Below, piece after piece: positions 1-11,621 of a stretch of DNA of 64,000 nucleotides; position 1 is the first letter of the stretch; the number at the start of each line of letters is the position of its first letter. The notes beneath the pieces were generated by a model. That model had not been told where the DNA came from, ran no database searches, and saw nothing but the letters and a program-made list of their open reading frames with translations. The position numbers and the translations under genes are program-made. The DNA is from Anagrus nilaparvatae (lineage: Eukaryota > Arthropoda > Insecta > Hymenoptera > Mymaridae). The DNA is taken from contig JAKSXM010000238.1 of the NCBI GenBank assembly GCA_022575985.1, positions 10,248,001-10,312,000 of the forward strand. Reading direction: 5' to 3'.

Positions 1-1760
1 ATTTTTAAAAATAAATTTTTTTAATATGATGCTTAAGTCTGAACATATTTTGACTCGAACTACTTATTAAATGTTTATCATATAATATGTGATTGTTAAT
101 GAATTTTCATTAGCAGTTTTCATGATTTTATTGAAAAATATTAAAACAAATTAATGTGGACAATCATTCCAAATATTTTCTTAGAAAGGCTCTTTTTTTA
201 CCTGCAAAACAAGAATAAAAAATCATTTTAAAATATATTTTTGCGCTATCTAATTTTATACGATTTTCTACATATTTTATCCCGTTAGCGCCTAATCGAC
301 CATTCAAGGTCAGATGAATTTTAATATAGAAACTGAATATTTTTAGCTAAAAATGTAACCTAATGGGTCATTTGGGTCATTCTTTTCATTTTTGCAGTCA
401 ATTTTGGCCAATAACTCCCAGAAAATTTGGTATTAACCCCTAATGTTAATTTAATTCTCAACTGTCTAAGTAATAGAAATATTTAATTGTCCAAGAATGG
501 TTGATTAGGGGTTAATGGGTTAACAATTTTGTTACAAAGCCCAAGATACCTTCTAAAACTCTCCAATTATCACACCCAAATAGTCTGTACAATAAAATAC
601 AAAAAATAAATAAAAGTCACCTTTATCACTTCAACTAAACAATAGAATATCAAACGTAATTACATGCTAAATACAAAATCATTTATAAAAATTTGAATAA
701 TAATTAATTGAATTTAGTACAAAAAAAGATAAAATAAATCACTGTTAGAATATTGTCACGTTTTAATAGTTTCACAGCATGCTTATTTTCATAAGATGAT
801 CTTTTATAACACGTTTTTTTTCACTATGAATACTAATGAATTTTACAAGATTTTAATTAGAAAAAAAAATGAAGATAGTAATATTATCTTTTAGCTTGTA
901 ATTTTTTTGAATTAATCATTTAATTAACGAGTTTTAACTAAATTAAAAAATTTTTCTCTCTTTTTTTAATTTAATTAGGGGTTATTATGAGTTGCTAAAA
1001 TAAAAATTTTTTTTTTTTGAATCATTTAAAATGTTATAAATCATATTCACTGTTTATTAAAACTTTTTTATGACAAAAACAAAAAATTTATCTTATACTT
1101 CATAAGTAGAAATTTTCTGCAAAGATTTACATTTTAAATGAAAGAAAAAAAATATTGTTTTAAAATTTCGTTTTTCAAATAATTAGAAAACACTTTAATA
1201 AAAAAATTAATAAAAACACTTTAATCCTTTTTCTAAAAATAACATGCTCATCGCAAATCCAAATTATTAAATTATAGAGGCTAATGTGATTTTACAAGGT
1301 ACTTTAGGAACTAGAAAGTTTGCATTGTATAAGTAGGCAGCAAACTTAAACATAGAAAAGTTTTTTATGAATTATGTCGAAAAAATCCTTCAAAACCAAC
1401 AGATGAATACGGTTTTTCTGCATTAAGGCCAAGTTTTTAGGGCGTGTGCCTAAAAACGTCGAAACAACAAGAACAAAAATTTTATAATTTGAAAAAAATT
1501 TTTCAGATAAAAAATTTTTATCCAATTTATGTAAAATCTAAAAGTGATAGATTCTTTAAACTAAAACATTTGAAATATAAAAGGTTAAAGTAAATATAGA
1601 GAAAGAGAGGAATAGAGAAATGAGTATACAAACATGACTCGTGGGATACCATTAACTGGTTTGAGAGGAATTCCATGTTGCTCAATTCTAATCAAGCGTC
1701 TCTTGACTTTTACCACTTTATATAGAATACTTAACATTGCAATGTCATTTTATATTACTC

Positions 1761-1822
<62 letters not shown>

Positions 1823-2820
1823 ACATTAAATTATGTTATTCCCAAAATGTATTTTACTTGTTTAAGATTTTTTTATTTTATTTTTTTATCAAAGCTTTTT
1901 ATTGCATATATAAAGGATTCCATATAAAGAGAGAAAATTAACGTATAAATCGAAGATCGTTTTTTTGGAAAAAAAAGTAGAAGAAATGCAAATAAAAGTA
2001 GTCAGAGGAGCACGAAATTGCAACGATATAAATAAAAATTGAGGTGAAAATATATAAAAAAAGAAGAAATTTCTGATAGGTTAGTTAATTTAAAAGCTTT
2101 GGCAATGACGGTCGACCACTACGATATAAAAAGGAGAAAAAAAAAGAATTGAATAAAAAAAGTAAAAAAAAAAAATTTTTAGAGAGTTAAAATGAGTAAG
2201 AGAAAATAATAGTTAGCCTTTCGACTTTTTTATAAATTCTATGCACGATTCTCGCGAGAAGAGAAAAGTGGAGAATGATGATGCGAGATTTCAATAGCAA
2301 GCCAATGGGCTTTTCCCTTTGATTAAATGTAAATTGTGTGGGGAATACGATTAGTACTTTTATACATTTATAAGCTTCTCTAACACATATAAATTTTGTA
2401 TTTTCTACTATTATGTATCTTTGAGTTATTCGTCTCTTTACTTTTCAATATAGTTTTCTCACGCTCTTCTAGTTCAATTTAAAAGAAAATATCTACATAA
2501 AAGAGATACCTTTTTTTTTATTTTATTTGCTGAAAGCATAAAATCTATTGGTAAGGGTAATGAAACAAGAATATTTGACAATTCTATTGGCTAATTTTTA
2601 TAAAGATGAATGACATTTTATTGATTTTATACTATTATGAAATTGTGTCAAACATTTTGAGTTAAGATATTAGATTATTCGGTTTTGCTATTATAATTTT
2701 AGTGCAAAAAAATATCTAAGATTGTAGAATTGAAAAAATTTCTGATTATTTATCTGAACCAAATTCTACTCATCTATTAAGGCAAAAGTAGTACACTAAA
2801 AAAAATAAAGTATGGACCAA
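1..2820. other. AT-rich intergenic DNA, no gene recognised
   Basis: Both strands show only short frames rich in Phe, Leu, Ile, Lys and Asn codons, as expected by chance at this base composition. The longest frame here (1634-1927) runs through a CT microsatellite and is not credible. No splice-consistent exon chain, RNA gene or terminal inverted repeat was found by eye. Confidence 0.6.
1758..1818. repeat. (CT)n microsatellite
   Basis: An almost uninterrupted CT dinucleotide run of about 55-60 bases. It produces a Ser-Leu repeat in the overlapping frame, which is an artefact. Confidence 0.97.
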
Positions 2821-3070
2821 ATTGAACCGAAATTCCCTACACAGGCGAATACGAGGGTAGTAAACTACGATTTGGCATATTTTTTTTTATATTCTTGAAG
2901 AAACACCCTCAAAACCCGGTAATATGTGGTTTCTGGCCGTAGACGAAATATTTTTTACCCCAGACAAAGGAAATTATAAAAAATTCTTGGCTCTAGAAAA
3001 AAATGCTCCAAGTTTCAATTTACTTGCAATCTGGATAATTTTTTATTTTTTAAAGCTATACATAGCAAAT
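2821..3070. repeat. Degenerate copy of dispersed hairpin repeat
   Basis: The right half of the hairpin family seen at 11,395-11,616, 23,405-23,635, 40,868-41,000 and 48,555-48,645 is recognisable here (gtaaactacgatttgg near 2860). An inverted, more diverged arm ends near 3050. The 63-codon frame at 2924-3115 lies within this repeat and is probably not a gene. Confidence 0.5.
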
Positions 3071-3119
3071 TGTAATAATTTTAAGGTGGGAGAAGTTAAT
3101 TCAAGGTTATTTTAGTCAG

Positions 3120-6100
3120 TAAAATTTGTCTAACACCCTTGAAATAGCGAAAACTACCCTTTTTTAAGGGTATTTTTGCAAACATTAAGAACTGCAACAA
3201 GATTTAGACCATTACATACGAGTTTTAGAGCTACTAATTAGTAATTTAAATGTCTTGTGAAAAAAATGGATCAAACACTTTTAAATTAAAAAAATTATCC
3301 CTTTTAGGGGTCATTTATAAACGCTAATCTGTCTATCTTGAATATAAAAATTGGTGGACTTTATGGAGACCGCTATCTTATCGAAACTTTATTAGTCAAT
3401 CAAATAATAAATTAATGATGTAACTTCAATTCCACGGGATCCAAAAATTGATTTAACAATTTTTCAATGTTACATTTCAAGCTATTATATGCTACTCATA
3501 ACTATTATTAAAAGAATTTTTTTAAATAATATCATAATTAGCAATATTTTTCGAGGTATAATTAAGTTATCTTAAATATTTACACTAAAATATCTAATTT
3601 ACAGGGTACAAAAATTAAACGAACTGTAAATTTTCTATTCTGTAATAAATTTTTCGTACACAAACTTTTAAAGAAAAGTCAACAAAAATCTTTATCTCTT
3701 TATCAAAAAATATATTATAAAAGTTTTGACTAAAAACTCGCTATGACGATTTCTCTTTTATTCATTCTAACAAATATAAAAAAAATTTTTACTCATATTT
3801 TTTGCTTATACCATCCTTCTTTCCAACAAAAAAAATCATTATTAACTAATTTAAATCTTCTGTTAAACCCGCAGTTTTATAGTACAGAAATTTGTTTTTT
3901 TTTCTATCACAAAAAAAAATCGAGGTAACTGTAGCATAAAACGAAACTTGAATCCTCTATTTTTTTATACTGAATCTCTTTTATGTGTACGTATGAGGCT
4001 ATATTCTGTTGAGGAACGTCCAGTTTTCACGCGAATATACATCAAGTTCGCATGTGTAGAAAAGCTTATGTACAAAACCTTTTTTTTTAAGAGTAGACAA
4101 TTTTATATCCAATGACGTAATTGAGAGTACTGATGTTCACCCTACGGTCCATTACTCTCTGTTTTTTAAAAGTAGAAAATACATGTAAATTTTTTTATAC
4201 ACAGAATTCATACGAAAGTATTAAATTGAGATTTTTTTGCATTAAAAAAAAATAAAATTCAATTTTTTTTTGTACTTAATCCAGTACTTTTTTTGTTTTT
4301 TGCGTGTAACAGTTTTATCCCTGTTGATACTTAATAAAGCTAAACCGATCGCAAATGTCACGTGTCTTTTATTTATCGATTCTCAATTTTTTATAAAACA
4401 AACAAACAGTAAATAACAAAACAATTGCTTAAACTTACCTTCTTTTCTTTGCTAAACTTTTTCTTGATTTATTTATTTCTTGTGGTTTTTGCAAGTGAGT
4501 ACATAAGATTGGTAACAACTGAGTTTTCTTATATTTCACAAACGACAAATTTTTTTAAACTTTTTTAATCCATTTATTCCAAAGTTTTTCTTTTTTTCTA
4601 TTTTTTTTTGTCTTGAGCTTTTCCTTTATTATTAAGTCATGAAGTAAAAGAGAGCTTTTTATTCTGTAATTCAATTAAAAAAAATAGTAAATATAAAAAT
4701 TTTAATAAGATTTTACTTAGAAAAAATGGGTGTTTTAAATATTTAAAAAGGAATTAAAGTATAAGAAAAAGCTTTAGTACAAATTGGTAACTTGAATCAT
4801 TGATTAGTCTCTCATGCCTTTAGCTCGTTAATGTTAAGGAAGATAAAAGCTGCTAATATCAAAAATAACATTACATTTTTTTTTATATTTAGGGATTAAA
4901 GTAACCTTTTTTTTTTTTAACATTTTGAATTATTTAAAAGGGTTTTAAAGAAAAATTTATATCTGTTAATATATTTTAATTGAATTTTTTTCTCTAATGC
5001 AATAAAGTTTCACCAATTAGAGATTAAAAAAAAAAATTTTAATCTGCTTTTTTATTTTTTGAAAGAAACTTTTTTAAGACTTAAGAAGAAGAAAAACTTT
5101 TTGTATAACTCAAAATTTATTTAATACTTAAATATATTCTGAGGGATGAACTTGAAAGTTTTATTTTGGGAATTCGTAATTCGCCTTTCATATATATAAA
5201 AGATTTAAAAAGTTCCTTTCAAAAAAAATTCAATATTTATAATCCGGATAAAAAAATGTGGTTAAATAAAAAAGTTAAAAAATTTTTTTAGTTATTTAAT
5301 ATAAAATAGTTACAACTAAAAATCAATTGAAATAATTTATTAAAATAGAAAATTTTAGATTGAAAGATGTACACTAAAATATGTATTTAACTGTCTCTTC
5401 TATATCAACTGTCAAATTAGACTTTCTGAGTTTCTCACTGTCAAAGTATTTGTAACGTGATGCTTAATAGTTAGCAGTCTCATGAATTATTCAATGTAGG
5501 TTTATTATTATTATTATTTTTAACCTAATTTCATAAATCTTATAAGAAAATTTCTATTGATCTTTTGAGAAATTGCGTTAAAAGTTTAGTAAGTGAAGCC
5601 ACATAATGTTTATAATAGATCAGAAACTCGTATTTAATCAAGATAACCACTAAATTACAAGATTGATCTCTTAGAAGTTTAGTTAGAGTTTAGAGTAATA
5701 AACTAATTAATTTACCAGTATTTTTCTCCCTTCGCTGATTTTATGGCTTCTAGAAACATTGATTTTAAATAATTGCTGTTCTGTGTATCGCCCATTTTTT
5801 AGTAAATTAAAATCTTGTTATTTATTTTTTAACGACCAGAACTGGGCTATATGAAAAAAAAACTTTAGAAGGTTCTTTTTTTATTTTTTCATAGATGTTT
5901 TTATTATATTAGACGATTCGCCTATATGTTATAGGATTTTTCAGTGACTATAACATATAATTACGAAATTAATATAAATATAATTTTAATTCAAATGAGC
6001 TTATTAAAAATTTTGCCTATGCATAAACTGTACATTAAAAATATAAGATAAATTATATAAAAATATTATTTTTATTGGCTATATTATAAAATATAATTAA

Positions 6101-6235
6101 ATTTTAACTAATTGTTTGTTATAAATCACTATTAAATATTATTATTATAAATATATATATAAATTTAGAAAAAATAAATAATTATGTGTATCGCATGCTT
6201 TATAAGCAGACGACATGTAAATAATCATAATATGC
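3120..6235. other. AT-rich intergenic DNA, nothing supported
   Basis: Homopolymer A and T runs and short A/T frames only. A small (TTA)n run lies near 5503-5520. I see no coding exon chain, RNA gene or clear element end. Confidence 0.55.
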
Positions 6236-6238
6236 TGT

Positions 6239-6960
6239 CTACTGATATCGCCTCTTCAGTGTGTCGATGGTGCATATATATGACACATTCAGATTCTTAG
6301 TATCTTCTTTTAAATCTATTGTTGTTGTATGTAAATGTATGTTTATGCTTTCAGATACTATTCTTTTTACCCACTTGCTTTCTTGATCTACTATGTATAC
6401 ATTTTTAAAATCAAATTTATGATGTTCTGTATTTTGATGTTGTGCTATAATTGGAGTTTTGTCCTTTTGATGTCCACTTATTCTCATGTGTAAAGGACGT
6501 TTAGTTTCACCAATATACGTTTGTGGGCAATCCTTGCATTTAATTTAGAAAAAACTCCAGTTTTGTTGTGTTTGGAATCAGTTTTTCCTTTTCTGATAAA
6601 TTTATTGAGGTCCTAATTAATGCTAGGGATTATCTGATACTTATTTTTGTCCATAACTTTTTTTATTTTATTGTAAAGCCCATATTTATATGGGACTTTT
6701 ATGAAGATTTTATTTTTGTGGACATTCAGTTTGGCTTTTTGTATATTTCGTATGTTGAAATTACAATTTATTAATAGATTTTTTCTTTTATTAATATATT
6801 TCTGGATGAAAGCCATTGGATATTTATTAGCACAAAGGATCAATCTAACTAATTTCAAGTTGTTTTTATGGAAGGTCTTGTCAGGAGTTTTCTATCTATG
6901 TTATAAAAATATGGAAAATCCGGTGACCCGACCTACCTACCATGGCTCTTTTGCCTCAGA
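6239..6960 (-). pseudogene. Penelope-like retroelement relic, RT tail plus GIY-YIG endonuclease
   Basis: Read on the minus strand, 6858-6613 gives residues typical of the region after the reverse transcriptase in Penelope-like elements (ANKYPMAFI, then VPYKYGL). About 90 bases of frame-broken sequence follow. Then, from about 6545, there is a GIY-YIG endonuclease: a Cys-x2-Cys pair, the TYIGETKR motif, a MRISGHQ segment, then a His-rich IAQHQNTEHHKFDF stretch, continuing to the stop near 6239. Penelope-like retrotransposons encode a reverse transcriptase joined to a GIY-YIG nuclease that nicks target DNA. Several frameshifts and stops, and loss of the 5' reverse transcriptase, show it is dead. 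Family assignment rests on motifs only. Confidence 0.72.
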
Positions 6961-7390
6961 AAGAATCTTAACAAAATTAAATATTTTAATTTTTTCTATT
7001 TATCTCATATTATTTCTTCTTCATATATTTCATCAATTCTTAAAAAAAAAAATCATGTAGATGTGCCAATCAACTAGTTGGCACCATTCAAGAGAGAAAA
7101 AAAGTATATATAAAATTGAAATGCCCATCATCAGCGTATACGTCATGTATATGATAAAAAAAACGAGAAACGAATTTTCAAAGATGTAATATTTAAAAAA
7201 AATGCCAATTCAGCATTTGATATTATATTTATATTTTTATACTACTATGTGTGTGTGTGTGTGTAAAGTATAAATGTCTGAATATACTCCATAGAACTAC
7301 GCGAATATACAAGAAAAATAAATTATTTCAAAAAAATTGATTGACTTGCTGATTTCTTCAATACAGTTTTAAAAATAAAAAATCATAGTA
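6961..7390. other. Non-coding DNA with (GT)n run
   Basis: AT-rich spacer between the Penelope-like relic and the MITE, with a short GT microsatellite at about 7244-7264. No gene seen. Confidence 0.5.
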
Positions 7391-7815
7391 CAGGAAACCC
7401 TCCGTATTCGCGGGTAATTGAGACCGAAAAAACACCGCGAATAAGAAAATCCGCGAATAACGCGGGACTGGGACCGTAGTATATATATGTATGTATGTGC
7501 ATAAAGTAAAACAAAAAAATTTTGAGAATGAAAATTATTTTATTGACAAGTGAAATATAATGTTTATAACCAAAAATCTTGTGAAAAAAAAAATTAATAA
7601 ATGTTTTTAATTTATTTTAATTAGCCAAAAAAGAAATTTTTATAATGTTTATAACCAAAAATCTTGTGAAAAAAAAATTAATAAATGTGAACATTGCTAC
7701 AAAACCGCGTAAAACCGAATTCAAATCCGCGAAAAAAGAATCCCGGTATATTTTGAAGAATCGCGTATATTTCAATCCGCGAATACGATTACCCGCGAAT
7801 ACGGGGGGTTTCCTG
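7391..7815. mobile_element. pogo/Tigger-type MITE with TA target duplication
   Basis: The ends are inverted copies: CAGGAAACCCTCCGTATTC on the left and its complement, with one or two changes, on the right. TA lies directly outside both ends (7389-7390 and 7816-7817), as expected for Tc1/mariner/pogo transposition. The start CAG plus AAACCCTCCGTATTCGCGG resembles Tigger/pogo termini. Inside there are CG-rich subterminal stretches and a direct repeat of about 40 bp (near 7560 and 7640). At 425 bp, with no transposase, it is non-autonomous. The frame at 7617-7874 is a by-product. Confidence 0.85.
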
Positions 7816-7817
7816 TA

Positions 7818-8285
7818 ATAACTTTTTTTTATTAAAAGTACAAATATACTGCATAAAGAAAAACGAGAAATCATAAAAAAGTATATTATTAAAAATTTAA
7901 GTACATAATAATAATAAAAGGCAAAAAAGTATATTACATTACTAGAAAATTAGGAAAAAAGGGTTATAATATTTTCATTCTGAATAAGATGATAGAGCAG
8001 AATGTTACCAAAACTGCAATAATATTCCTGTTTATATTGAGTAGAAAAAAAAATATATAATACTTGAGTTAGTTTTTTTTTCAACCTAGTTATATATCAA
8101 CAATATAAACCACTATGTCTTTTTTTATTACACTGGTACTACTGTTACTGTTTTTTTTATTACATGATCGTTAAACTAAAAAAAAGGAGCTATAGCGAGT
8201 GATTCTTTAAATATAATCAAGGATATTATATGGATATTATATAGGGGTTACTCGAGTATTTTTGCTAAACCAAAATCTTTGAATG
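7818..8285. other. AT-rich spacer
   Basis: Between the MITE and the MULE relic I see only A/T-rich sequence with no credible frame. Confidence 0.5.
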
Positions 8286-8462
8286 AAAATTTTAGTGTTT
8301 TTTTAAGTTGGAATTATGGGTCTTTATAAATCTATATAAATCAGGATGATGCTTTCCTACAATAAGGCGAAATCTATTGAGCCACCCTTCACTAACGCTG
8401 TTCGTCCTGGTTTCTCGCAATGTGGCGTTATTTGGTTCTAAATAATTACATCGTACCCTGGT

Positions 8463-9552
8463 TAGAGGTGGATGAGACTGCGAGACCAGTATAGGTCTCG
8501 TCACGATCTCGTCTCGATTTCGAATTAAATTTCGAATAAATTTTCTTAATCTAAATACACTAAATTAATAAATACAATTTACAGATAAAGTTATATATTT
8601 ACTTCGCATGTTTCTTTTCACAATGATGATTTCATCCACATATTTGTTCATAAAAGAGCTCTTGCTGAATCATCCCTTAAACTTGATCTTTTTTTTTGTA
8701 AATATAAGTCCAGCTTCAGAAAACATTCTTTCCACTGGTACAGAAGTAGCCATAATGGCTGAAATATCATTCACCATTTTTAAGATGCGTGGAAATTGTT
8801 TTTCATTATTTTTTCACCAAGCTAAAATATCTGTTGATGCATCTGGTCTTGGGAAACTCAAGTAACTATTCATTTCAAATTCCCAGGATTCTTCTTTATT
8901 TTTTGAAGTTTTGATATAAAAAGTATCAAAGTCTATGGAAAAATCATCTACTTCTTTATCATCATTTTTGTCTGTTTCTGTATTCTGTCTATTTTCTGGA
9001 ATCGTACTCTCTAGCTCAGAATATTCGTTTTTTAATAATTCTTTGAACTTTTTATTACTTTCGTCTTTTAGCTTCTTACTCCATTCCCTCATATCAAAAG
9101 CTTCTAGTTTATGTCTAGGATCTAAAATGAAGGCTACACAGTAAACCCAGTTGGTTTTTTTGTAGTTCTTTATAATGTTTTCTCTTCCAGCTTGCATAGA
9201 CGTTATCTTTGGCATCATCCACTACTTTTAATAACTTCAAAATATCTTGTACGCCTAAATTGATTACATGGGCCATGCACTGAAAGTGCTGTTCTGTAAA
9301 ATTAAATTTAATTCCTTCGGAATTTAAAAGCGTAGATAAATAAACAATAAACGTTTTATTTGATGATACATTATCAACTGTGATACCTTGAATATAATTT
9401 TCTTGAAGGAAAACTTTAATTTTTTCGAGACTTTCTCGAAAACGAGATGAGTTAAAGACGAGACCGAGACGATACTGCTAAATTTCGAAATTTCCGATAC
9501 CGAGACGAGACAAGCCTAAAATCTCGGAATTGTCTCGTATTATCTACCTCTA
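8463..9552. mobile_element. Internally deleted hAT transposon with degraded 8-bp target duplication
   Basis: The left end begins TAGAGGTGGAT and the right end, inverted, begins TAGAGGTAGAT, matching the usual hAT terminal form (TAGAG-x-TGG). The eight flanking bases are accctggt on the left (8455-8462) and accgttgt on the right (9553-9560), six of eight identical, consistent with an old 8-bp target duplication. Subterminal DNA on both sides is full of ctcgtctcg / cgagacgag motifs, possible transposase-binding repeats. Only part of the transposase remains inside. It inserted in a MULE-type relic. Confidence 0.85.
8600..9470 (-). pseudogene. hAT transposase fragment
   Basis: On the minus strand from about 9420 the sequence reads GITVDNVSSNKTFIVYL and QHFQCMAHVINLGVQDIL, which are hAT core motifs around the second catalytic region. 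After a frame change, the 134-codon stretch 9218-8814 continues with YCVAFILDPRHKL and SYLSFPRPDASTDILAW. A stop then replaces the second Trp expected in the LAWW motif, and the frame goes on with KNNEKQFPRIL and the C-terminal hAT dimerisation signature ATSVPVERMFSEAG. A stop near 8680 ends the homology. Frameshift, in-frame stops and a missing N-terminus make it inactive. The motif match is strong. Confidence 0.85.
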
Positions 9553-9725
9553 ACCGTTGTGGAATAAGTCACCTTCTTCCTCGTCCTGGTTTTTCTAAAA
9601 CATAATTTTCCTGATAATACTGAAAAATTTCCGCCATGTATTGAGGCGCTGTAGCTTTAAGGCTGTTAAAGACCTGAATTACATCAGAAACAGGTACAAA
9701 GGCTAATACTGCCAACATAAAACCA

Positions 9726-10370
9726 AAATGGTGATGTAAATAAAGTGAATAGAGTTATATAAAAAATAAAAAAACAATATGAATTTAGATTTTCATAAAT
9801 TTTTTAAATTTAATTTTAAAAAATTTATAATATTATAAAAAAATAATTCAAAAATTTTTTTTTTGGGAAAATTTCTGTTCAGGACAATAGTTCGAGGAAC
9901 TGTCTATTCGGGAAAAAAGTTTCAGGGAAACTGTATTCGGGGAAAAAGCAATTCGGAAAAACAGCTGTTCGGGGAGTGATAGGTAACCCTTTGAAGGTCA
10001 GAAAATCCTTATTTTAGGCAGCCAATTTAGGTTCAAACAAACATAAATAATTTCAAGCATTTCTGTTGCAAAAATAAATGAAGGAAGGTTGAACCTCAAT
10101 ATTTTAAAACATAAAAAATAAATACATTTACTTATTTTCCATCTTTTACTTTAGTATTAGTTTATATTCTGATTTATTTATTAATTATTATTATTATAAA
10201 TGTAATTAAAATAATACATAATAATTAAATAAAGATAAAAAAAAATAGTTCATTAGAATTTAATTTAATTGTAAAATATATTATATTTATACCCTATATA
10301 ATTATTAAACACATTATCATCAGTAGCAGTATATATATACATATATATTAGGTTATGTATTTTATATATA
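9726..10370. other. Spacer with degenerate ttcgggga-type motif cluster
   Basis: At about 9870-9985 a motif like ttcggggaa recurs five or six times with irregular spacing, interleaved with gttc or attc, unlike the AT-rich surroundings. This looks like the end of an unclassified transposon. The remainder to 10,370 is AT-rich with no gene seen. Confidence 0.4.
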
Positions 10371-11620
10371 CAGGGTTATTCATTGGGAAGGAACAGTTTT
10401 TTTATTTTTGGTATAAATTGGTTAAAAATGAAAGAAAGTTGGTAAAACCAATTGAGATGGATAAATTGGTGAAAAATTAACAAATTGGATGGAAATTTAT
10501 GGATAAAAAATAATTTTGGGATAAAGAAAAGTGGAGTTGAAAGTAAAAAAAAAATAGAAAATGTGATAAAATTGTTTGTAAATAATTTTAACAAAAAGAT
10601 AATAAAATTTTACTTGAAAAAACAGTGGTTGTTGAAAGAAAAAAATTTATTGGTTGTTGAGAAATCTTAATTTCTTTTATGCATTTAAAAAAAAAAAATT
10701 CAATTTACTTATGCAGCGTTGTTAAATTATTGTTTTAATATTTTCTATAGTTTCTGCTGTTTCCGGTTCGCAAAACAGCTGATTTTACGCAACTAGTCAA
10801 AATAAAAGCAGACAAAACTAATAACATCAAAGTTGGTTATGTCATAATATTTTTTGTTGTTCAAATTAATTTGTGCAGTTTATTTTTTATTTAAACTTTA
10901 TTTCTAAATTATTTTAAGATAAAAATTAAAAGTAGCATCATTTGAAAAATTTTTTAAACAGGTTAAAATGAAAAAGGAAATATTTAAAATTTTTTAATTA
11001 TTACTATTTATATTTTGAATGAATAATATAATTTATTTAAACACCCGATGTAAATTTTTCAATGTGTTTCATATTATTATCAAAAAAGTAAAGTTCTTTG
11101 CAAGAGCGACAAAAACAGAAAAACTATGAAATATTTAAAGTGAAAGTGAAACAAGGACAGAATATTTATGAGTATTTTTTCTCCAATTATTTGTTTATGC
11201 TATGATTGAGACTTTACATTTCGCACGCGAAGAGTCGCGTGTATCATGAAAATTGAGATCTTTTTTTTTTCAAGAGAAGATTGCGTTATGCTGGTTATAC
11301 AAATGAAGTTAATGGGGGGTCGCAACCGCTTTTTGCGTTGCGACTACGCTCGCGGTTGTAATTTGATGGTTCTCAGTCGCAGTTACTTAAGCAGTTTCAA
11401 AAAATTTTAATTTTCTTTTCCTGTACTGCGACCCGAATATACGCATTTCCCGCATTGTCCGGCAAAGACGGATTTTCCCGCCACAGTTGCAGAAAAATTT
11501 TTGACAATCCTCGTCCATAAACAAGGAATGACCAAAATCGCAGTTAACCATCCTCGGATTCGCCTCCGAAGGTAATTTACGTGCAATTTGGGCCATTCTT
11601 TATTTTTTCTGGCCTAACAA
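10371..11620 (+). repeat. Left terminal inverted repeat of the fold-back element
   Basis: Pairs with 23,399-24,702 in inverted orientation. The outer several hundred bases look essentially identical: frames of 61 and 72 codons on opposite strands are conserved residue for residue in the two copies (10485-10670 with 24403-24588; 10376-10594 with 24479-24697). These frames are low-complexity and overlap each other, so they are probably not genes. The inner part is more diverged, and the right copy has about 60 extra bases near 23,695-23,755. The inner end contains the dispersed hairpin repeat. Confidence 0.9.
11387..11616 (-). repeat. Dispersed hairpin repeat at the inner end of the left TIR
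   Basis: The minus strand carries a 69-codon frame starting MAQIARKLPSEANPRM. Its first third is one inverted repeat: atggcccaaattgcacgtaa pairs with the later gttaactgcgattttggtcat across a short loop. Against the right-hand copy I count about eight replacement and four silent differences, as expected without selection on protein. I therefore treat it as a repeat rather than a gene. Confidence 0.6.
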
Positions 11621-11621
11621 A

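Larger units (their letters stand above)
8292..9725 (-). pseudogene. MULE/FLYWCH-type transposase C-terminal relic, split by a hAT insertion
   Basis: On the minus strand the segment 9725-9561 reads FMLAVLAFVPVSDV, then a PQYMAEIFQYYQENYV stretch, then a stop within a GRGRR run. After the hAT insertion, 8454-8292 continues with RTNSVSEGWLNRF and GKHHPDLYRFI. This order matches the C-terminal region of MULE transposases with FLYWCH fingers, where an RTNN-x-EGWH motif and an HP-x-lw-x-f motif follow the catalytic domain. The insertion splits one reading unit, and a stop lies before it, so the copy was probably already decaying. It may share ancestry with the MULE domain at 61.6-62.6 kb, but the segments cover different regions and cannot be compared directly. 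Confidence 0.6.

Noticed and set aside
1634..1927. 97-codon frame with Ser-Leu repeats
   Set aside because: It is produced by a CT microsatellite.
7617..7874. 85-codon minus frame
   Set aside because: It lies across the right end of a TA-flanked MITE.
10376..10670. Identical 61- and 72-codon frames in both TIRs as possible transposon genes
   Set aside because: They overlap each other on opposite strands and are Lys/Asn or Phe/Leu/Ile rich; identity follows from the TIRs being identical.
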